Assembly (NCBI GenBank): GCA_004293045.1
Contig: RDXY01000003.1
Location: 19,018-83,017, forward strand
Source of the DNA: Flavobacteriia bacterium
GTDB taxonomy: Bacteria; Bacteroidota; Bacteroidia; Flavobacteriales; Flavobacteriaceae
DNA length: 64,000 nucleotides
Direction: 5' to 3'
In this document: positions 17,589 through 26,757 of the stretch, in pieces
Position numbering within the stretch: position 1 is the first letter of the stretch
Layout of the letters: every line of letters starts with the position of its first letter
Notes under the pieces: generated by a model
The model's database searches: none
What the model was told of the DNA's origin: nothing
Seen by the model: only the letters and a program-made list of their open reading frames with translations
Program-made: the position numbers and the translations under genes

Positions 17589-17665
17589 GTGTAAGTAGAA
17601 AGGCATAAGGCATAAGTTAAAAGTAATGTATGCTATTAACTTGTTGCTTTTTACTTTTGCCTTTC
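17589..17665. repeat. Imperfect inverted repeat of short words (site A)
   Basis: Left arm has AAAGGCATAAGGCATAAG then AAAAGTAA (about 17599-17626). The right arm, read in reverse, has GAAAGGCAAAAGTAAAAAGC (17665-17646). The 18-mer CTTTTTACTTTTGCCTTT at 17647-17664 recurs exactly at 33688-33705. It may act as a terminator but lacks a tight stem. Confidence 0.6.
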
Positions 17666-17685
17666 CTCTTGGCACATTAATTCCC

Positions 17686-17693
17686 TATCTTTG
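17686..17693 (+). promoter_or_regulatory. -7 element of thiL
   Basis: TATCTTTG, the consensus form, 17 nt before the thiL ATG. Nearby TTG candidates are not at the best distance. Confidence 0.55.
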
Positions 17694-17710
17694 CAAAAAA
17701 ACAAAACCTC

Positions 17711-18760
17711 ATGTTAGAAAATAAAGATCAAAAAACAACGAGCCTTGCCAGTTTAGGTGAATTCGGATTAATTGAACATTTAACCAAGCATTTCAAAATT
17801 AATCAAGAAAGTACGCTTAAGGGTATTGGTGACGATGCCGCTGTTTTAGATTTTGCAGGCAAAAAAGCAGTAATTTCTACCGATTTATTAGTAGAAGGGG
17901 TGCATTTTGATTTAAGTTATATGCCTTTAAAACATTTGGGATACAAAGCAATTGTGTCAAATATTTCAGACATTTGTGCGATGAATGCAATTCCTACTCA
18001 GGTTACCGTTTCGGTAGCGGTTTCAAATCGTTTTCCGTTAGAAGCCATGGAAGAACTTTTTGCAGGAATTACTTTAGCAGCCAACGCCTATAATGTAGAT
18101 GTAATTGGCGGCGACACCACATCTTCTCAAAAAGGATTAATTATTAGCATTACTGCTATTGGCGAAGCGAATTTAGATGAAATTACTTACCGAAATGGCG
18201 CAAAACAAACAGATTTATTAGTTGTTTCCGGCGATTTAGGTGCAGCTTATATGGGTTTACAAGTATTGGAAAGAGAAAAACAAGTGTTTCAAGTCAACCC
18301 AAATAACCAACCTGTTTTAGACGATTACACCTATTTAATTGAACGGCAATTGAAGCCTGAAGCCAGAAATGACGTAAAAGAATTGTTAGAAAAATTAGAA
18401 GTACAACCTACCGCTATGATTGATGTTTCAGACGGATTATCCTCTGAAATTATGCATATTTGTAAGCAAAGTAAATTAGGTTGTAATGTATACGAAGATA
18501 AAATTCCGGTTGACCCACAATTAATAAATGTGTGCGAAGAATTTAATGTAGACATTACCACAATTGCCTTAAATGGGGGAGAAGACTACGAATTACTTTT
18601 CACAATTAAAATGGACGATTTTGAAAAATTAAAACACAATCCAAATTTTACCATCATTGGTCATATGGTAGCGGAAAGCGAAGGCATGCATTTGGTGACT
18701 CGTGCCAATACAAAAATTGAACTAAAAGCTAGAGGCTGGAATGCTATAAACGAAGAATAA
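17711..18760 (+). CDS. thiL: Thiamine-monophosphate kinase
   Basis: The 349-residue enzyme makes thiamine diphosphate from thiamine monophosphate with ATP. ThiL marks are clear: GIGDDAAVLDF near residue 40, STDLLVEGVHFDLSYMPLKHLGYKAIVSNISDICAMNA, GGDTTSS, MIDVSDGLSSEIMHIC and ALNGGEDYELLFTI. These acidic clusters bind magnesium and the phosphates. The length is slightly above the usual 320-340. No other thiamine gene is adjacent. It is convergent with rnhA, with only 19 nt between. Confidence 0.96.
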   Translation: MLENKDQKTTSLASLGEFGLIEHLTKHFKINQESTLKGIGDDAAVLDFAGKKAVISTDLLVEGVHFDLSYMPLKHLGYKAIVSNISDICAMNAIPTQVTVSVAVSNRFPLEAMEELFAGITLAANAYNVDVIGGDTTSSQKGLIISITAIGEANLDEITYRNGAKQTDLLVVSGDLGAAYMGLQVLEREKQVFQVNPNNQPVLDDYTYLIERQLKPEARNDVKELLEKLEVQPTAMIDVSDGLSSEIMHICKQSKLGCNVYEDKIPVDPQLINVCEEFNVDITTIALNGGEDYELLFTIKMDDFEKLKHNPNFTIIGHMVAESEGMHLVTRANTKIELKARGWNAINEE

Positions 18761-18779
18761 AATTGGTTGGAAAACTATT

Positions 18780-19259
18780 TTACAACAATTTCTGTTCTTC
18801 CGTTTCGTAAAAAGTATCGATATTTAAATTTTTTTGTTGCGAAGCCATCACGGCTAACTCGTCACAGCGTTCGTTTTGAGGATGATTGTTGTGTCCTTTA
18901 ATCCACATAAATTTCACGTGATGTTGTCGGTAAATTTTTAAAAAACGTAGCCATAAATCGGGATTTTTTTTGTCTTTGAAATATTTTTTCTCCCAGCCAA
19001 ATACCCAACCTTTTTCTACCGAATCCACCACATATTTAGAGTCGGAAACTACCAAAACATTGGTTTTAGGTGCTTTCAATTTTTCTAAACCTACAATTAC
19101 GGCCAACAATTCCATTCTGTTATTTGTTGTATGTCTAAATCCTTCAAAAAATTCTTTTTTATAAGGCGAACCGACCATTTCCATCACCACACCATAACCG
19201 CCCGGACCTGGATTTCCTTTGGCAGCGCCATCTGTGTATATATGAACTTGGTAGGACAT
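18780..19259 (-). CDS. rnhA: Ribonuclease HI
   Basis: The 159-residue endonuclease removes RNA from RNA-DNA hybrids. The catalytic DEDD set is visible: Asp10 (IYTDGAAKGNPGPGGYG), Glu50 (TTNNRMELLAV), Asp73 (VVSDSKYVVD) and Asp133 (NERCDELAV); His126 or the HNNHP loop matches the flexible loop His. Length is standard. It lies downstream of purN on the same strand, with a word-repeat region between. Confidence 0.96.
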   Translation of the reverse strand: MSYQVHIYTDGAAKGNPGPGGYGVVMEMVGSPYKKEFFEGFRHTTNNRMELLAVIVGLEKLKAPKTNVLVVSDSKYVVDSVEKGWVFGWEKKYFKDKKNPDLWLRFLKIYRQHHVKFMWIKGHNNHPQNERCDELAVMASQQKNLNIDTFYETEEQKLL

Positions 19260-19350
19260 TTTAGATTGTTAGATTAATTAGATTTTTAGATTGATTAGAT
19301 TATTAAACATTGAAATTAAGAAATTTTAGTGGTTTGACTTTCTAACAAGT
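19260..19350. repeat. Tandem TTAGATT words with a partial inverted arm (site E)
   Basis: Five TTAGATT-like words lie at 19260-19301 (spacing 8-9 nt). A rough inverted counterpart spans 19330-19365 (TTAGAAGGTTAGACTTGTTAGAAAG read on minus), and it includes the purN stop codon. It is similar in style to sites A, B and C but with different words. Confidence 0.5.
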
Positions 19351-19914
19351 CTAACCTTCTAAAAATCTCTCAATCACTTTCGGAAAATGTTCCATTTCCA
19401 ATTCGTGAATTTTTTGTGCGATTTCTTCTGCTGTTTTACAATTTTCAATATTTACATTTACTTGAAATATAAATTCGCCTTCATCAAAATGTTCAATTAC
19501 ATAATGTACTGTGATTCCTGTTTCCTTTTCTTTATTTTCTAAAACTGCTTGATGTACGTGCATCCCATACATCCCTTTTCCTCCATAATTAGGCAACAAT
19601 GCTGGATGAATATTAATTACTTTGTTCGGAAATTCGTTTATAATATGAATAGGAAATTTTAATAAAAAACCTGCCAATACAATTAAATCGGGTTGCAATA
19701 GCTTCAGTTGCTTTAAAACGGTAGCTTCTGAAAGTTCCATTTTATTAAAAATAAAAGTTGGAACTTTGAATTTTTTAGCCCTTTCAATTACTTTTGCTTC
19801 AGAATTATTTGTGAACACGGCTACAACAGAAACGGCTTTGGACAAGTCAAAATAGGCCATAATATTTTCGGCATTGGAACCATTTCCGGAAGCAAAAAGC
19901 ACAATCTTCTTCAT
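19351..19914 (-). CDS. purN: Phosphoribosylglycinamide formyltransferase
   Basis: The 187-residue enzyme transfers the formyl group from 10-formyl-THF to GAR in purine synthesis. Catalytic residues are Asn101 and His103 (VINIHPALLPNYGGKGMYG) and Asp144 (EHFDEGEFIFQ). FASGNGSNAENIM is the N-terminal phosphate-binding loop. It is divergent from acpP with a 244-nt gap, and has its own promoter with TTTG, a 22-nt spacer and TACTTTTG on the minus strand (20000-19967). Confidence 0.95.
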   Translation of the reverse strand: MKKIVLFASGNGSNAENIMAYFDLSKAVSVVAVFTNNSEAKVIERAKKFKVPTFIFNKMELSEATVLKQLKLLQPDLIVLAGFLLKFPIHIINEFPNKVINIHPALLPNYGGKGMYGMHVHQAVLENKEKETGITVHYVIEHFDEGEFIFQVNVNIENCKTAEEIAQKIHELEMEHFPKVIERFLEG

Positions 19915-19966
19915 TTCATTCTGTTTTTCTTAACTTATTGCAGCAATAAATCGTATAAATATCACA

Positions 19967-20000
19967 CAAAAGTATAAATTCATTTACGTTTTATGGCAAA
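19967..20000 (-). promoter_or_regulatory. Promoter of purN
   Basis: Minus strand: TTTG at 20000-19997, 22-nt spacer, TACTTTTG at 19974-19967; 52 nt before the ATG. Confidence 0.55.
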
Positions 20001-20101
20001 AATTAAAAGAAATTAAAAAATATTTTAATTGAAAAGCATAGAGAATTAGGGTATTTTAAGTTTTTTTTATACATTCGTGGTTATATTTACTAACAAAAAT
20101 G

Positions 20102-20130
20102 TTGTTTTAAAATAAAGTTTTTTATTTTTG
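20102..20130 (+). promoter_or_regulatory. Promoter of acpP
   Basis: TTG at 20102-20104, an 18-nt spacer and TATTTTTG at 20123-20130. The acpP ATG follows 28 nt later. Confidence 0.7.
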
Positions 20131-20158
20131 CAAACAAATAAATTAAAAATTAAAAATT

Positions 20159-20395
20159 ATGTCAGACATTGCATCAAGAGTAAAAGCGATTATCGTGGAC
20201 AAATTAGGTGTTGACGAAAACGAAGTTGTAACAGAAGCAAGCTTCACTAACGATTTAGGTGCTGATTCATTAGACACTGTAGAGCTTATTATGGAATTCG
20301 AGAAAGAATTTGATATTCAAATTCCAGATGACCAAGCTGAAAACATTGCTACTGTAGGTCAAGCAATTTCTTACATCGAAGAAGCTAAGAAATAA
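20159..20395 (+). CDS. acpP: Acyl carrier protein
   Basis: The 78-residue acidic helical protein carries growing acyl chains during fatty-acid synthesis. The phosphopantetheine attachment is Ser37 in [18 protein letters not shown]. Length and the [15 protein letters not shown] start match bacterial ACPs. It forms its own transcription unit (promoter 20102-20130, terminator 20404-20432) upstream of fabF, the usual neighbour. Confidence 0.98.
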   Translation: MSDIASRVKAIIVDKLGVDENEVVTEASFTNDLGADSLDTVELIMEFEKEFDIQIPDDQAENIATVGQAISYIEEAKK

Positions 20396-20403
20396 TAACC
20401 TTT

Positions 20404-20432
20404 CATCCGTATAATTTTTTTTTATACGGATG
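20404..20432 (+). terminator. Terminator of acpP
   Basis: Perfect 11-bp stem CATCCGTATAA/TTATACGGATG with a T7 loop, nine nt after the stop, followed by a T-rich stretch. Confidence 0.8.
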
Positions 20433-20469
20433 TTGTTATTTTTTGTTTCTGTTTTTAAAAATCTTTGTT

Positions 20470-20477
20470 TAGATTTG
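20470..20477 (+). promoter_or_regulatory. Putative -7 element of the fabF leader transcript
   Basis: TAGATTTG fits TAnnTTTG. A TTTG at 20442-20445 is 24 nt upstream, longer than usual. A start near 20484 would give a leader of about 100 nt before fabF. Confidence 0.45.
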
Positions 20478-20486
20478 TAAAAACAT

Positions 20487-20567
20487 TGATTGTATTACAA
20501 TCATTCACATAAGACATTTATGTAATACCCAATGTTAATATTTATAATATGTACATTGGGTTTTTTT
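20487..20567 (+). promoter_or_regulatory. fabF leader with competing hairpins and a terminator
   Basis: Three pairings compete: a 17-nt palindrome TGATTGTATTACAATCA (20487-20503); GTATTACA (20492-20499) with TGTAATAC (20521-20528); and the terminator stem ACCCAATGT (20527-20535) with ACATTGGGT (20553-20561) followed by seven T. The second overlaps both others, so forming it would loosen the terminator. This looks like an attenuator, or else a palindromic protein site plus a plain terminator. It is 21 nt upstream of fabF. Confidence 0.5.
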
Positions 20568-20587
20568 ATATAACTAAAAAATAATTT

Positions 20588-21841
20588 ATGCAATTGAAAC
20601 GTGTAGTAGTTACAGGACTTGGAGCTTTAACTCCAATTGGAAATAACATTGAAGAATATTGGAATGCCTTAATTAGCGGGAAAAGCGGTGCGGCTCCAAT
20701 TACTTATTATGACACTGAAAAACATAAAACAAAATTTGCTTGTGAGGTAAAAAACTTCAATATCGAAGAATTTATCGATAGAAAAGAAGCAAGACGAATG
20801 GACAAATTTGCACAATATGCCATTGTAGCTGGCGAACAAGCAATTGCAGATGCCGGTATTTTGGAATCAAATGTAAATAAACAACGAGTAGGTGTAATTT
20901 GGGGTGCGGGTATTGGAGGTTTAGAAACGTTCCAAGAAGAAGTACTAAGTTATGCTAAAGGTGACGGAACACCTCGCTTTAATCCGTTTTTTATTCCTAA
21001 AATGATTGCCGATATTGCTCCCGCACATATTTCTATGAGAAATGGCTTTATGGGTCCAAACTATACCACAGTTTCTGCTTGTGCTTCTTCAGCAAATGCT
21101 ATGATTGATGCGTTTAACTACATTCGTTTAGGAATGTGTGATGTAATTGTATCGGGTGGTTCTGAAGCGGCAGTAACTATTGCAGGTATGGGTGGCTTTA
21201 ACTCTATGCAAGCGTTATCTACAAGAAACGATTCCCCAGAAACGGCTTCTAGACCGTTTGACGCTAACAGAGATGGATTTGTTTTAGGCGAAGGTGCAGG
21301 TGCTTTGGTTTTTGAAGAATATGAACATGCAAAAGCACGTGGTGCAAAAATATATTGTGAAGTTGGAGGTGGCGGAATGTCATCTGATGCGTATCACTTA
21401 ACGGCTCCACATCCAGAAGGAATTGGAGTTATCGCGGTAATGGAAAATACCTTGCGCGATGCGGGTATGAAACCTGAGGAAGTAGACCATATCAATACGC
21501 ACGGAACGTCTACACCTTTAGGAGATGTGGCAGAATTAAAAGCCATTAGTCATGTTTTTGGAACACATGCTAAAAACATAAATATCAATTCTACAAAATC
21601 AATGACAGGGCATTTGTTAGGAGCTGCAGGAGCAATTGAAGCAATTGCTTCGATATTAGCAATGAAACACAGTCTTGTTCCTCCGACAATTAATCACACC
21701 ACTGTAGATGAAAATATTGATCCATCATTAAACTTGACTTTAAATACCCCTCAAAAAAGAGAAATTAAAGTGGCCATGAGTAATACTTTTGGATTTGGTG
21801 GACATAATGCTTGTGTGCTTTTTAAAAAAATAGAAGAATAA
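20588..21841 (+). CDS. fabF: Beta-ketoacyl-ACP synthase II
   Basis: The 417-residue condensing enzyme elongates acyl-ACP with malonyl-ACP. The Cys-His-His triad is Cys165 (TTVSACASSANAM), His305 (DHINTHGTSTPLGDV) and His342 (STKSMTGHLLGAAGA). The N-terminal VVVTGLGALTPIG is standard. It opens the run fabF-rnc-IPExxxVDY-pyk. A terminator-like hairpin immediately upstream suggests that its transcription is controlled separately from acpP. Confidence 0.97.
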   Translation: MQLKRVVVTGLGALTPIGNNIEEYWNALISGKSGAAPITYYDTEKHKTKFACEVKNFNIEEFIDRKEARRMDKFAQYAIVAGEQAIADAGILESNVNKQRVGVIWGAGIGGLETFQEEVLSYAKGDGTPRFNPFFIPKMIADIAPAHISMRNGFMGPNYTTVSACASSANAMIDAFNYIRLGMCDVIVSGGSEAAVTIAGMGGFNSMQALSTRNDSPETASRPFDANRDGFVLGEGAGALVFEEYEHAKARGAKIYCEVGGGGMSSDAYHLTAPHPEGIGVIAVMENTLRDAGMKPEEVDHINTHGTSTPLGDVAELKAISHVFGTHAKNININSTKSMTGHLLGAAGAIEAIASILAMKHSLVPPTINHTTVDENIDPSLNLTLNTPQKREIKVAMSNTFGFGGHNACVLFKKIEE

Positions 21842-21845
21842 CTTC

Positions 21846-22595
21846 ATGCGTCGCATTTTAAATAAAATATTGAAAAAATCCCCTTCTTTTAATCAAGACG
21901 GGGTTTTTTTTGAGAAAATTACCAAAATATTAGGATTCAAACCCAATACAGAAATTTATTACAAACATGCCTTCACCCATCGTTCTTCTAACCTAATCGA
22001 TGAAAACGGATTTCCAATTAGTTACGAACGTTTAGAGTTTTTAGGTGACGCTATGTTAGGTAGCGTAATTGCAGCTCATTTATACAAAAAAGTACCAACA
22101 GGTGACGAAGGCTATTTAACAAAAATGCGATCAAAAATTGTAAGTAGAGAACATTTAAATGAATTAGGCAGAGATTTTAATTTGGTGCAATTTATAGAAA
22201 GTAAAGTAAGTCCTTCCCATTTTGGAGACAATATTCACGGGAATTTATGTGAAGCCTTTATTGGTGCTATATATTTAGATAAAGGCTATCCTTATTGTGA
22301 AAAATTTATTCAAGAAAAAATCATTAAGCAATATGTAGATATTGAGCGTTTAGAAGGCAAAGTAATTAGCTATAAAAGTTTAATTATCGAATGGTGTCAG
22401 AAAGAAAAAATTACTTTTAAATTTGATGTTTTTGAAGATGATGGCAAAGAAGGCGTAAAATACTTTGGCGTAAAATTAGTAATGGATGATCAGGTAATTA
22501 GCAAAGCTAGAGCTACTTCAAAGAAAAAAGCAGAAGAAACCGCTGCAAAAAGAGCTTTTTTTGCGTTACAAGATAAAATTGAAAACAAATCCTAA
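21846..22595 (+). CDS. rnc: Ribonuclease III
   Basis: The 249-residue endonuclease cuts double-stranded RNA, such as rRNA precursors. The signature is YERLEFLGDAMLGSVIA (about 59-75) and the second metal-binding segment is HGNLCEAFIGAIYLDKGY. A C-terminal double-stranded-RNA-binding domain follows from about 172 (SYKSLIIEWCQKEK ... KARATSKKKAEETAAKRAF). It starts four nt after fabF, so they are co-transcribed. Confidence 0.96.
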   Translation: MRRILNKILKKSPSFNQDGVFFEKITKILGFKPNTEIYYKHAFTHRSSNLIDENGFPISYERLEFLGDAMLGSVIAAHLYKKVPTGDEGYLTKMRSKIVSREHLNELGRDFNLVQFIESKVSPSHFGDNIHGNLCEAFIGAIYLDKGYPYCEKFIQEKIIKQYVDIERLEGKVISYKSLIIEWCQKEKITFKFDVFEDDGKEGVKYFGVKLVMDDQVISKARATSKKKAEETAAKRAFFALQDKIENKS

Positions 22596-22704
22596 ATTAT
22601 TTTATCAACTACAACGTTTGAATTAAAAATTTAATAGTTTAGAAACCTTATTTACTACAATTTAATAATTTTTACTCCTATCTTTACGATTATTAAAAAA
22701 ATAA

Positions 22705-23175
22705 ATGGCAAATCTTAAACTTACATTCGACGATTTTGAATCAAATGATTTTGAGTTACTTGCGATTCATTCTAATTTAAAAGATTTTAAATTAACCTTT
22801 TTAATAAACATAAAACTGAATGTTTTGATGGCAAAAAATGATAACGAAATTTCAATTAAATCTTCTAACGGAACGGGAAAATTTTCTAGATTTAGTTATG
22901 ACGATTTGAACCAAGATATTACTTGGGAACTCATAAAAAATCAAACCAATTTTAATTCGAACCAAAATAATTCGGGTTTCTTCTCTGAAAATAATATTAC
23001 AATGAATTTAATTCCAGAATTAAAAACAGCCGATTATTTATTAAAAATAGACAATATAGATTCGAATTTTAAGAGTAAAGAAGTCATTAAAAAAATAAGT
23101 ACCATACAAAACGTTTCTACTATTTATCAAGTAGATACAACTAATTTGAAATCGATAAACAATTTAATTTTTTAA
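22705..23175 (+). CDS. IPExxxVDY-family protein
   Basis: The 156-residue protein belongs to a small Bacteroidota family named after its motif, seen here as IPELKTADY (Ala in place of Val) near residue 103. The family is usually found between rnc and pyk, as here, two nt before the pyk ATG. It is soluble, with beta-rich N-terminal sequence (MANLKLTFDDFESNDFELLAIHS) and many Asn and Lys. Function is unknown; conserved linkage to pyk suggests a housekeeping role. Confidence 0.85.
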   Translation: MANLKLTFDDFESNDFELLAIHSNLKDFKLTFLINIKLNVLMAKNDNEISIKSSNGTGKFSRFSYDDLNQDITWELIKNQTNFNSNQNNSGFFSENNITMNLIPELKTADYLLKIDNIDSNFKSKEVIKKISTIQNVSTIYQVDTTNLKSINNLIF

Positions 23176-23177
23176 AT

Positions 23178-24608
23178 ATGCATACAACAAAAAAAACAAA
23201 AATTGTTGCCACATTAGGTCCAGCTTGTAGTAGCAAAGAAGTAATTAAAAAAATGATCGACGCTGGAGTTAATGTTTTTAGAATTAATTTTTCACATGCT
23301 GATTATACAGATGTAAAAGAAAGAATAGATAGTATTCGCGAGCTGAATGCTGAATTTGGTTATACCACTTCTATTTTAGCCGATTTACAAGGTCCAAAAT
23401 TACGTGTTGGTGTAATGAAGGAAGATGTAGTTGTGAATCCTGGAGATATTATTACTTTCCAAACTTCAGAAGATATTCCTGGAACTGCTGACAGGGTTTA
23501 TATGAACTATAAAGAATTTCCAAAAGATGTAAATCCTGGAGAAAGAATTCTTTTAGATGATGGAAAGTTAATGTTCGAAGCTATTGAAACCAATAGAGTT
23601 GACGAAGTAGTATGTAAGGTAATTCAAGGTGGGCCTTTAAAATCCAAAAAAGGGGTAAATTTACCTAATACAAAAGTATCACTCCCAGCCTTGACAGTAA
23701 AAGATATTAAAGACGCTATTTTTGCCTGTGAAAACAAAGTAGATTGGATGGCGCTTTCGTTTGTTAGAACTAAAGAAGACATTAAAGATTTACAAGATTT
23801 AATTGCAGAACATTCTGAACACAAAATTCCAATTGTGGCTAAAATTGAAAAACCAGAAGCGGTTGAAAATATAGACGAAATTGTTATTGCTTGTGATGGT
23901 TTAATGGTCGCTCGTGGTGATTTAGGTGTGGAAGTACCCGCACAAGAAGTGCCATTAATTCAGAAAAAATTAATTTTAAAAGCAAAATTAGCACGTATTC
24001 CGGTAATTGTAGCCACTCAGATGATGGAAACAATGATTACTAGCTTAACACCTACTAGAGCAGAGGTAAATGATGTGGCCAATTCAGTAATGGATGGTGC
24101 GGATGCCGTAATGCTTTCTGGTGAAACTTCTGTTGGAAATTATCCAGTACAAGTTATCGAAACCATGACCAGTATTATAGAAAGTGTAGAAGATTCTCCA
24201 CTTATTAATGTACCTCATATTGCACCAACAAAAAGAAATGATAGATATATCACTAAATCTATTTGCTTTAATGCAGCAGCAATGGCGGACACTATAGACG
24301 CAAAAGCAGTTACAACATTAACAAATAGTGGCTATACCGCTTTTCAAATTTCGGCTTGGCGACCACATGCACATATTTTAGTTTTTACTTCAAACGAAAG
24401 AATTTTAACCCAATTAAATTTACTTTGGGGAGTAAGAGCCTTTTACTATGATAAATTTACAAGTACAGATGATACCATTGATGATATCAATAAAATTTGT
24501 AAGGATAAAAAATATGTAAGAAAAGGCGATATGGTAATTAACCTAGCTTCTATGCCCATTGCGAATAAAGGAATGGTTAACACCTTAAGAATTTCTGAAA
24601 TAGAATAA
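23178..24608 (+). CDS. pyk: Pyruvate kinase
   Basis: The 476-residue enzyme converts phosphoenolpyruvate and ADP to pyruvate and ATP at the end of glycolysis. Markers are KIVATLGPACSS at the start, FRINFSHADY, LADLQGPKLRVG, the active-site lysine region PIVAKIEKPEAVENIDEI, the metal-binding GLMVARGDLGVEVP, and MDGADAVMLSGETSVGNYP. The C-terminal regulatory domain is complete. It lies two nt after the IPExxxVDY gene and ends at a strong terminator. Confidence 0.97.
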   Translation: MHTTKKTKIVATLGPACSSKEVIKKMIDAGVNVFRINFSHADYTDVKERIDSIRELNAEFGYTTSILADLQGPKLRVGVMKEDVVVNPGDIITFQTSEDIPGTADRVYMNYKEFPKDVNPGERILLDDGKLMFEAIETNRVDEVVCKVIQGGPLKSKKGVNLPNTKVSLPALTVKDIKDAIFACENKVDWMALSFVRTKEDIKDLQDLIAEHSEHKIPIVAKIEKPEAVENIDEIVIACDGLMVARGDLGVEVPAQEVPLIQKKLILKAKLARIPVIVATQMMETMITSLTPTRAEVNDVANSVMDGADAVMLSGETSVGNYPVQVIETMTSIIESVEDSPLINVPHIAPTKRNDRYITKSICFNAAAMADTIDAKAVTTLTNSGYTAFQISAWRPHAHILVFTSNERILTQLNLLWGVRAFYYDKFTSTDDTIDDINKICKDKKYVRKGDMVINLASMPIANKGMVNTLRISEIE

Positions 24609-24629
24609 AATAATATTACCTAAAATATA

Positions 24630-24660
24630 AAATCCCGAATTCAGAAGAATTTGGGATTTT
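24630..24660 (+). terminator. Terminator of pyk
   Basis: Thirteen-pair stem AAATCCCGAATTC/GAATTTGGGATTT (one G-T pair) with loop AGAA, followed by a T-run. Confidence 0.85.
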
Positions 24661-24779
24661 TTTTATGCCTTTTTTTCTACCATTTAAAACTATATAGAGT
24701 AGTATTGTCAAGTGTCCTAGTTTGCGAAAAAACACTTTAACTTAATTCAAATACCTAGTTTTAGATTGGTTAAATAATT

Positions 24780-26576
24780 TTAATCGTTTAATTTTAAAAC
24801 GGCCATAAATGCCTCTTGGGGAATTTCTACATTTCCAACTTGTCGCATTCGTTTTTTACCTTTTTTCTGTTTTTCTAGTAATTTACGTTTACGAGAAATA
24901 TCACCTCCATAACATTTTGCTGTAACATCTTTACGAAGTGCTTTTATGGTTTCGCGAGCAATAATTTTTGCTCCAATAGCCGCTTGAATTGGAATGTCAA
25001 ATTGTTGACGCGGAATTAATTCGCGTAATTTTTCGCACATTTTTTTTCCTATATTGTAAGCATTATCTTCATGTATAAGAGCCGAAAGTGCATCTACTGA
25101 TGTCGCATTTAATAACACATCTAATTTTACTAATTTAGAAGTTCTCATTCCAATTGGATGATAATCAAAAGAAGCATATCCTTTAGAAACGGTTTTTAAT
25201 CTGTCATAAAAATCAAATACGATTTCAGCCAAAGGCATATCAAAATTTAATTCTACACGTTCTGTTGTTAGATACGTTTGATTCGTAATTAAACCTCGTT
25301 TTTCAATACATAAACTCATTACATTTCCAACATAATCGGCTTTTGTAATGATAGTTGCTTTAATATAAGGTTCTTCAACACGATCTAATTTACTTGGTTC
25401 TGGTAAATCTGATGGATTGTTTATTATGAAACCAACTTCTGGTTCTTTCTTAGTATAAGCCAAGTACGAAACGTTAGGTACCGTTGTAATAACAGTCATG
25501 TCAAACTCTCGTTCTAAACGCTCTTGAATAATTTCCATGTGTAACATGCCTAAGAATCCACATCGGAAACCAAAACCTAATGCCGCTGAACTTTCTGGTA
25601 AAAATACCAAAGACGCATCGTTTAGTTGTAGTTTTTCCATGGAAGAACGTAAATCTTCATAATCTTCAGTGTCTACAGGATAAATTCCGGCAAATACCAT
25701 TGGTTTTACGTCTTCAAAACCTGTAATCATATTTGTTGTAGGTTCCTTGGCATCTGTAACGGTGTCGCCAACTTTTACTTCTTTTGCTTCTTTAATTCCA
25801 GAAATTAAATACCCTACATCTCCTGTTGAAATTACATTTTTTGGAACCTGATTTAATTTTAAAGTACCTACTTCATCAGCAAAATATTCTTTACCGGTAG
25901 CCATAAATTTAATTTTCTGACCTTTTTTAATTTCACCATTTACAACGCGAAAAATAACTTCAATTCCTCTAAAAGGATTGTAATGCGAATCAAAAATTAA
26001 TGCTTGTAAAGGTTCGTCTTTTACGCCTTTTGGTGGTGGGATTTTTTCTATGATAGCCGCTAAAATATTTTCTACACCGAAACCTGTTTTACCAGAGGCA
26101 TGAATAATATCTTCTAATTTGCAACCTAATAAATCGATAATATCATCTGAAACTTCTTCCGGATTAGCAGAAGGTAAATCTACTTTATTTAAGACCGGAA
26201 TAATTTCTAAATCATTATCTAAAGCTAAATATAAATTAGATATTGTTTGTGCTTGAATACTTTGTGCGGCATCAACAATTAACAAAGCGCCTTCACAGGC
26301 GGCAATACTTCTAGAAACTTCATAAGAAAAATCTACGTGACCAGGTGTATCAATTAAATTTAATATATATTCCTGACCTTGGTACGTATATTCCATTTGA
26401 ATCGCGTGACTTTTTATGGTAATCCCACGTTCGCGCTCCAAATCCATGTTATCTAACAATTGTGCTTTCTCTTCTCTGGCAGTTACGGTTTGCGTAGCGC
26501 CCAAAAGTCTATCCGCTAATGTGCTTTTTCCGTGATCAATATGTGCAATAATGCAAAAATTTCTAATGTGTTTCAT
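24780..26576 (-). CDS. lepA: Elongation factor 4 (LepA), ribosomal back-translocase
   Basis: The 598-residue GTPase resembles EF-G. G1 is [16 protein letters not shown]2 region [14 protein letters not shown]3 DTPGHVDF, G4 NKVDLP and G5 ASGKTGFG. The LepA-specific C-terminal domain is present ([27 protein letters not shown]). It acts on stalled or mistranslocated ribosomes. I start it at the ATG at 26576 ([19 protein letters not shown]) rather than the in-frame TTG 12 nt upstream, because this gives the family's normal N-terminus. A TATCTTTG element lies at 26666-26659 on the minus strand. Confidence 0.96.
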   Translation of the reverse strand: MKHIRNFCIIAHIDHGKSTLADRLLGATQTVTAREEKAQLLDNMDLERERGITIKSHAIQMEYTYQGQEYILNLIDTPGHVDFSYEVSRSIAACEGALLIVDAAQSIQAQTISNLYLALDNDLEIIPVLNKVDLPSANPEEVSDDIIDLLGCKLEDIIHASGKTGFGVENILAAIIEKIPPPKGVKDEPLQALIFDSHYNPFRGIEVIFRVVNGEIKKGQKIKFMATGKEYFADEVGTLKLNQVPKNVISTGDVGYLISGIKEAKEVKVGDTVTDAKEPTTNMITGFEDVKPMVFAGIYPVDTEDYEDLRSSMEKLQLNDASLVFLPESSAALGFGFRCGFLGMLHMEIIQERLEREFDMTVITTVPNVSYLAYTKKEPEVGFIINNPSDLPEPSKLDRVEEPYIKATIITKADYVGNVMSLCIEKRGLITNQTYLTTERVELNFDMPLAEIVFDFYDRLKTVSKGYASFDYHPIGMRTSKLVKLDVLLNATSVDALSALIHEDNAYNIGKKMCEKLRELIPRQQFDIPIQAAIGAKIIARETIKALRKDVTAKCYGGDISRKRKLLEKQKKGKKRMRQVGNVEIPQEAFMAVLKLND

Positions 26577-26658
26577 ATTCCATTTCAAAAATCAATAACA
26601 ATTTCAAAACATCAATAAAAAATTGAAATTAAAATTGTTTTACTTCGTTTATAATCTA

Positions 26659-26666
26659 CAAAGATA
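26659..26666 (-). promoter_or_regulatory. Putative -7 element of lepA
   Basis: TATCTTTG on the minus strand (CAAAGATA on plus), 82 nt before the ATG. No convincing -33 box. Confidence 0.45.
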
Positions 26667-26757
26667 TGCGATTTCTACCTTTAAAAGAAATTATTTATTT
26701 GATATACCATATTTAAAATTTTTACGTTACTATTACTAATTATCAACTTATATAACC

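Noticed and set aside
26577..26588. TTG start for lepA four codons upstream of the ATG
   Set aside because: The ATG at 26576 gives the standard LepA N-terminus ([17 protein letters not shown]).
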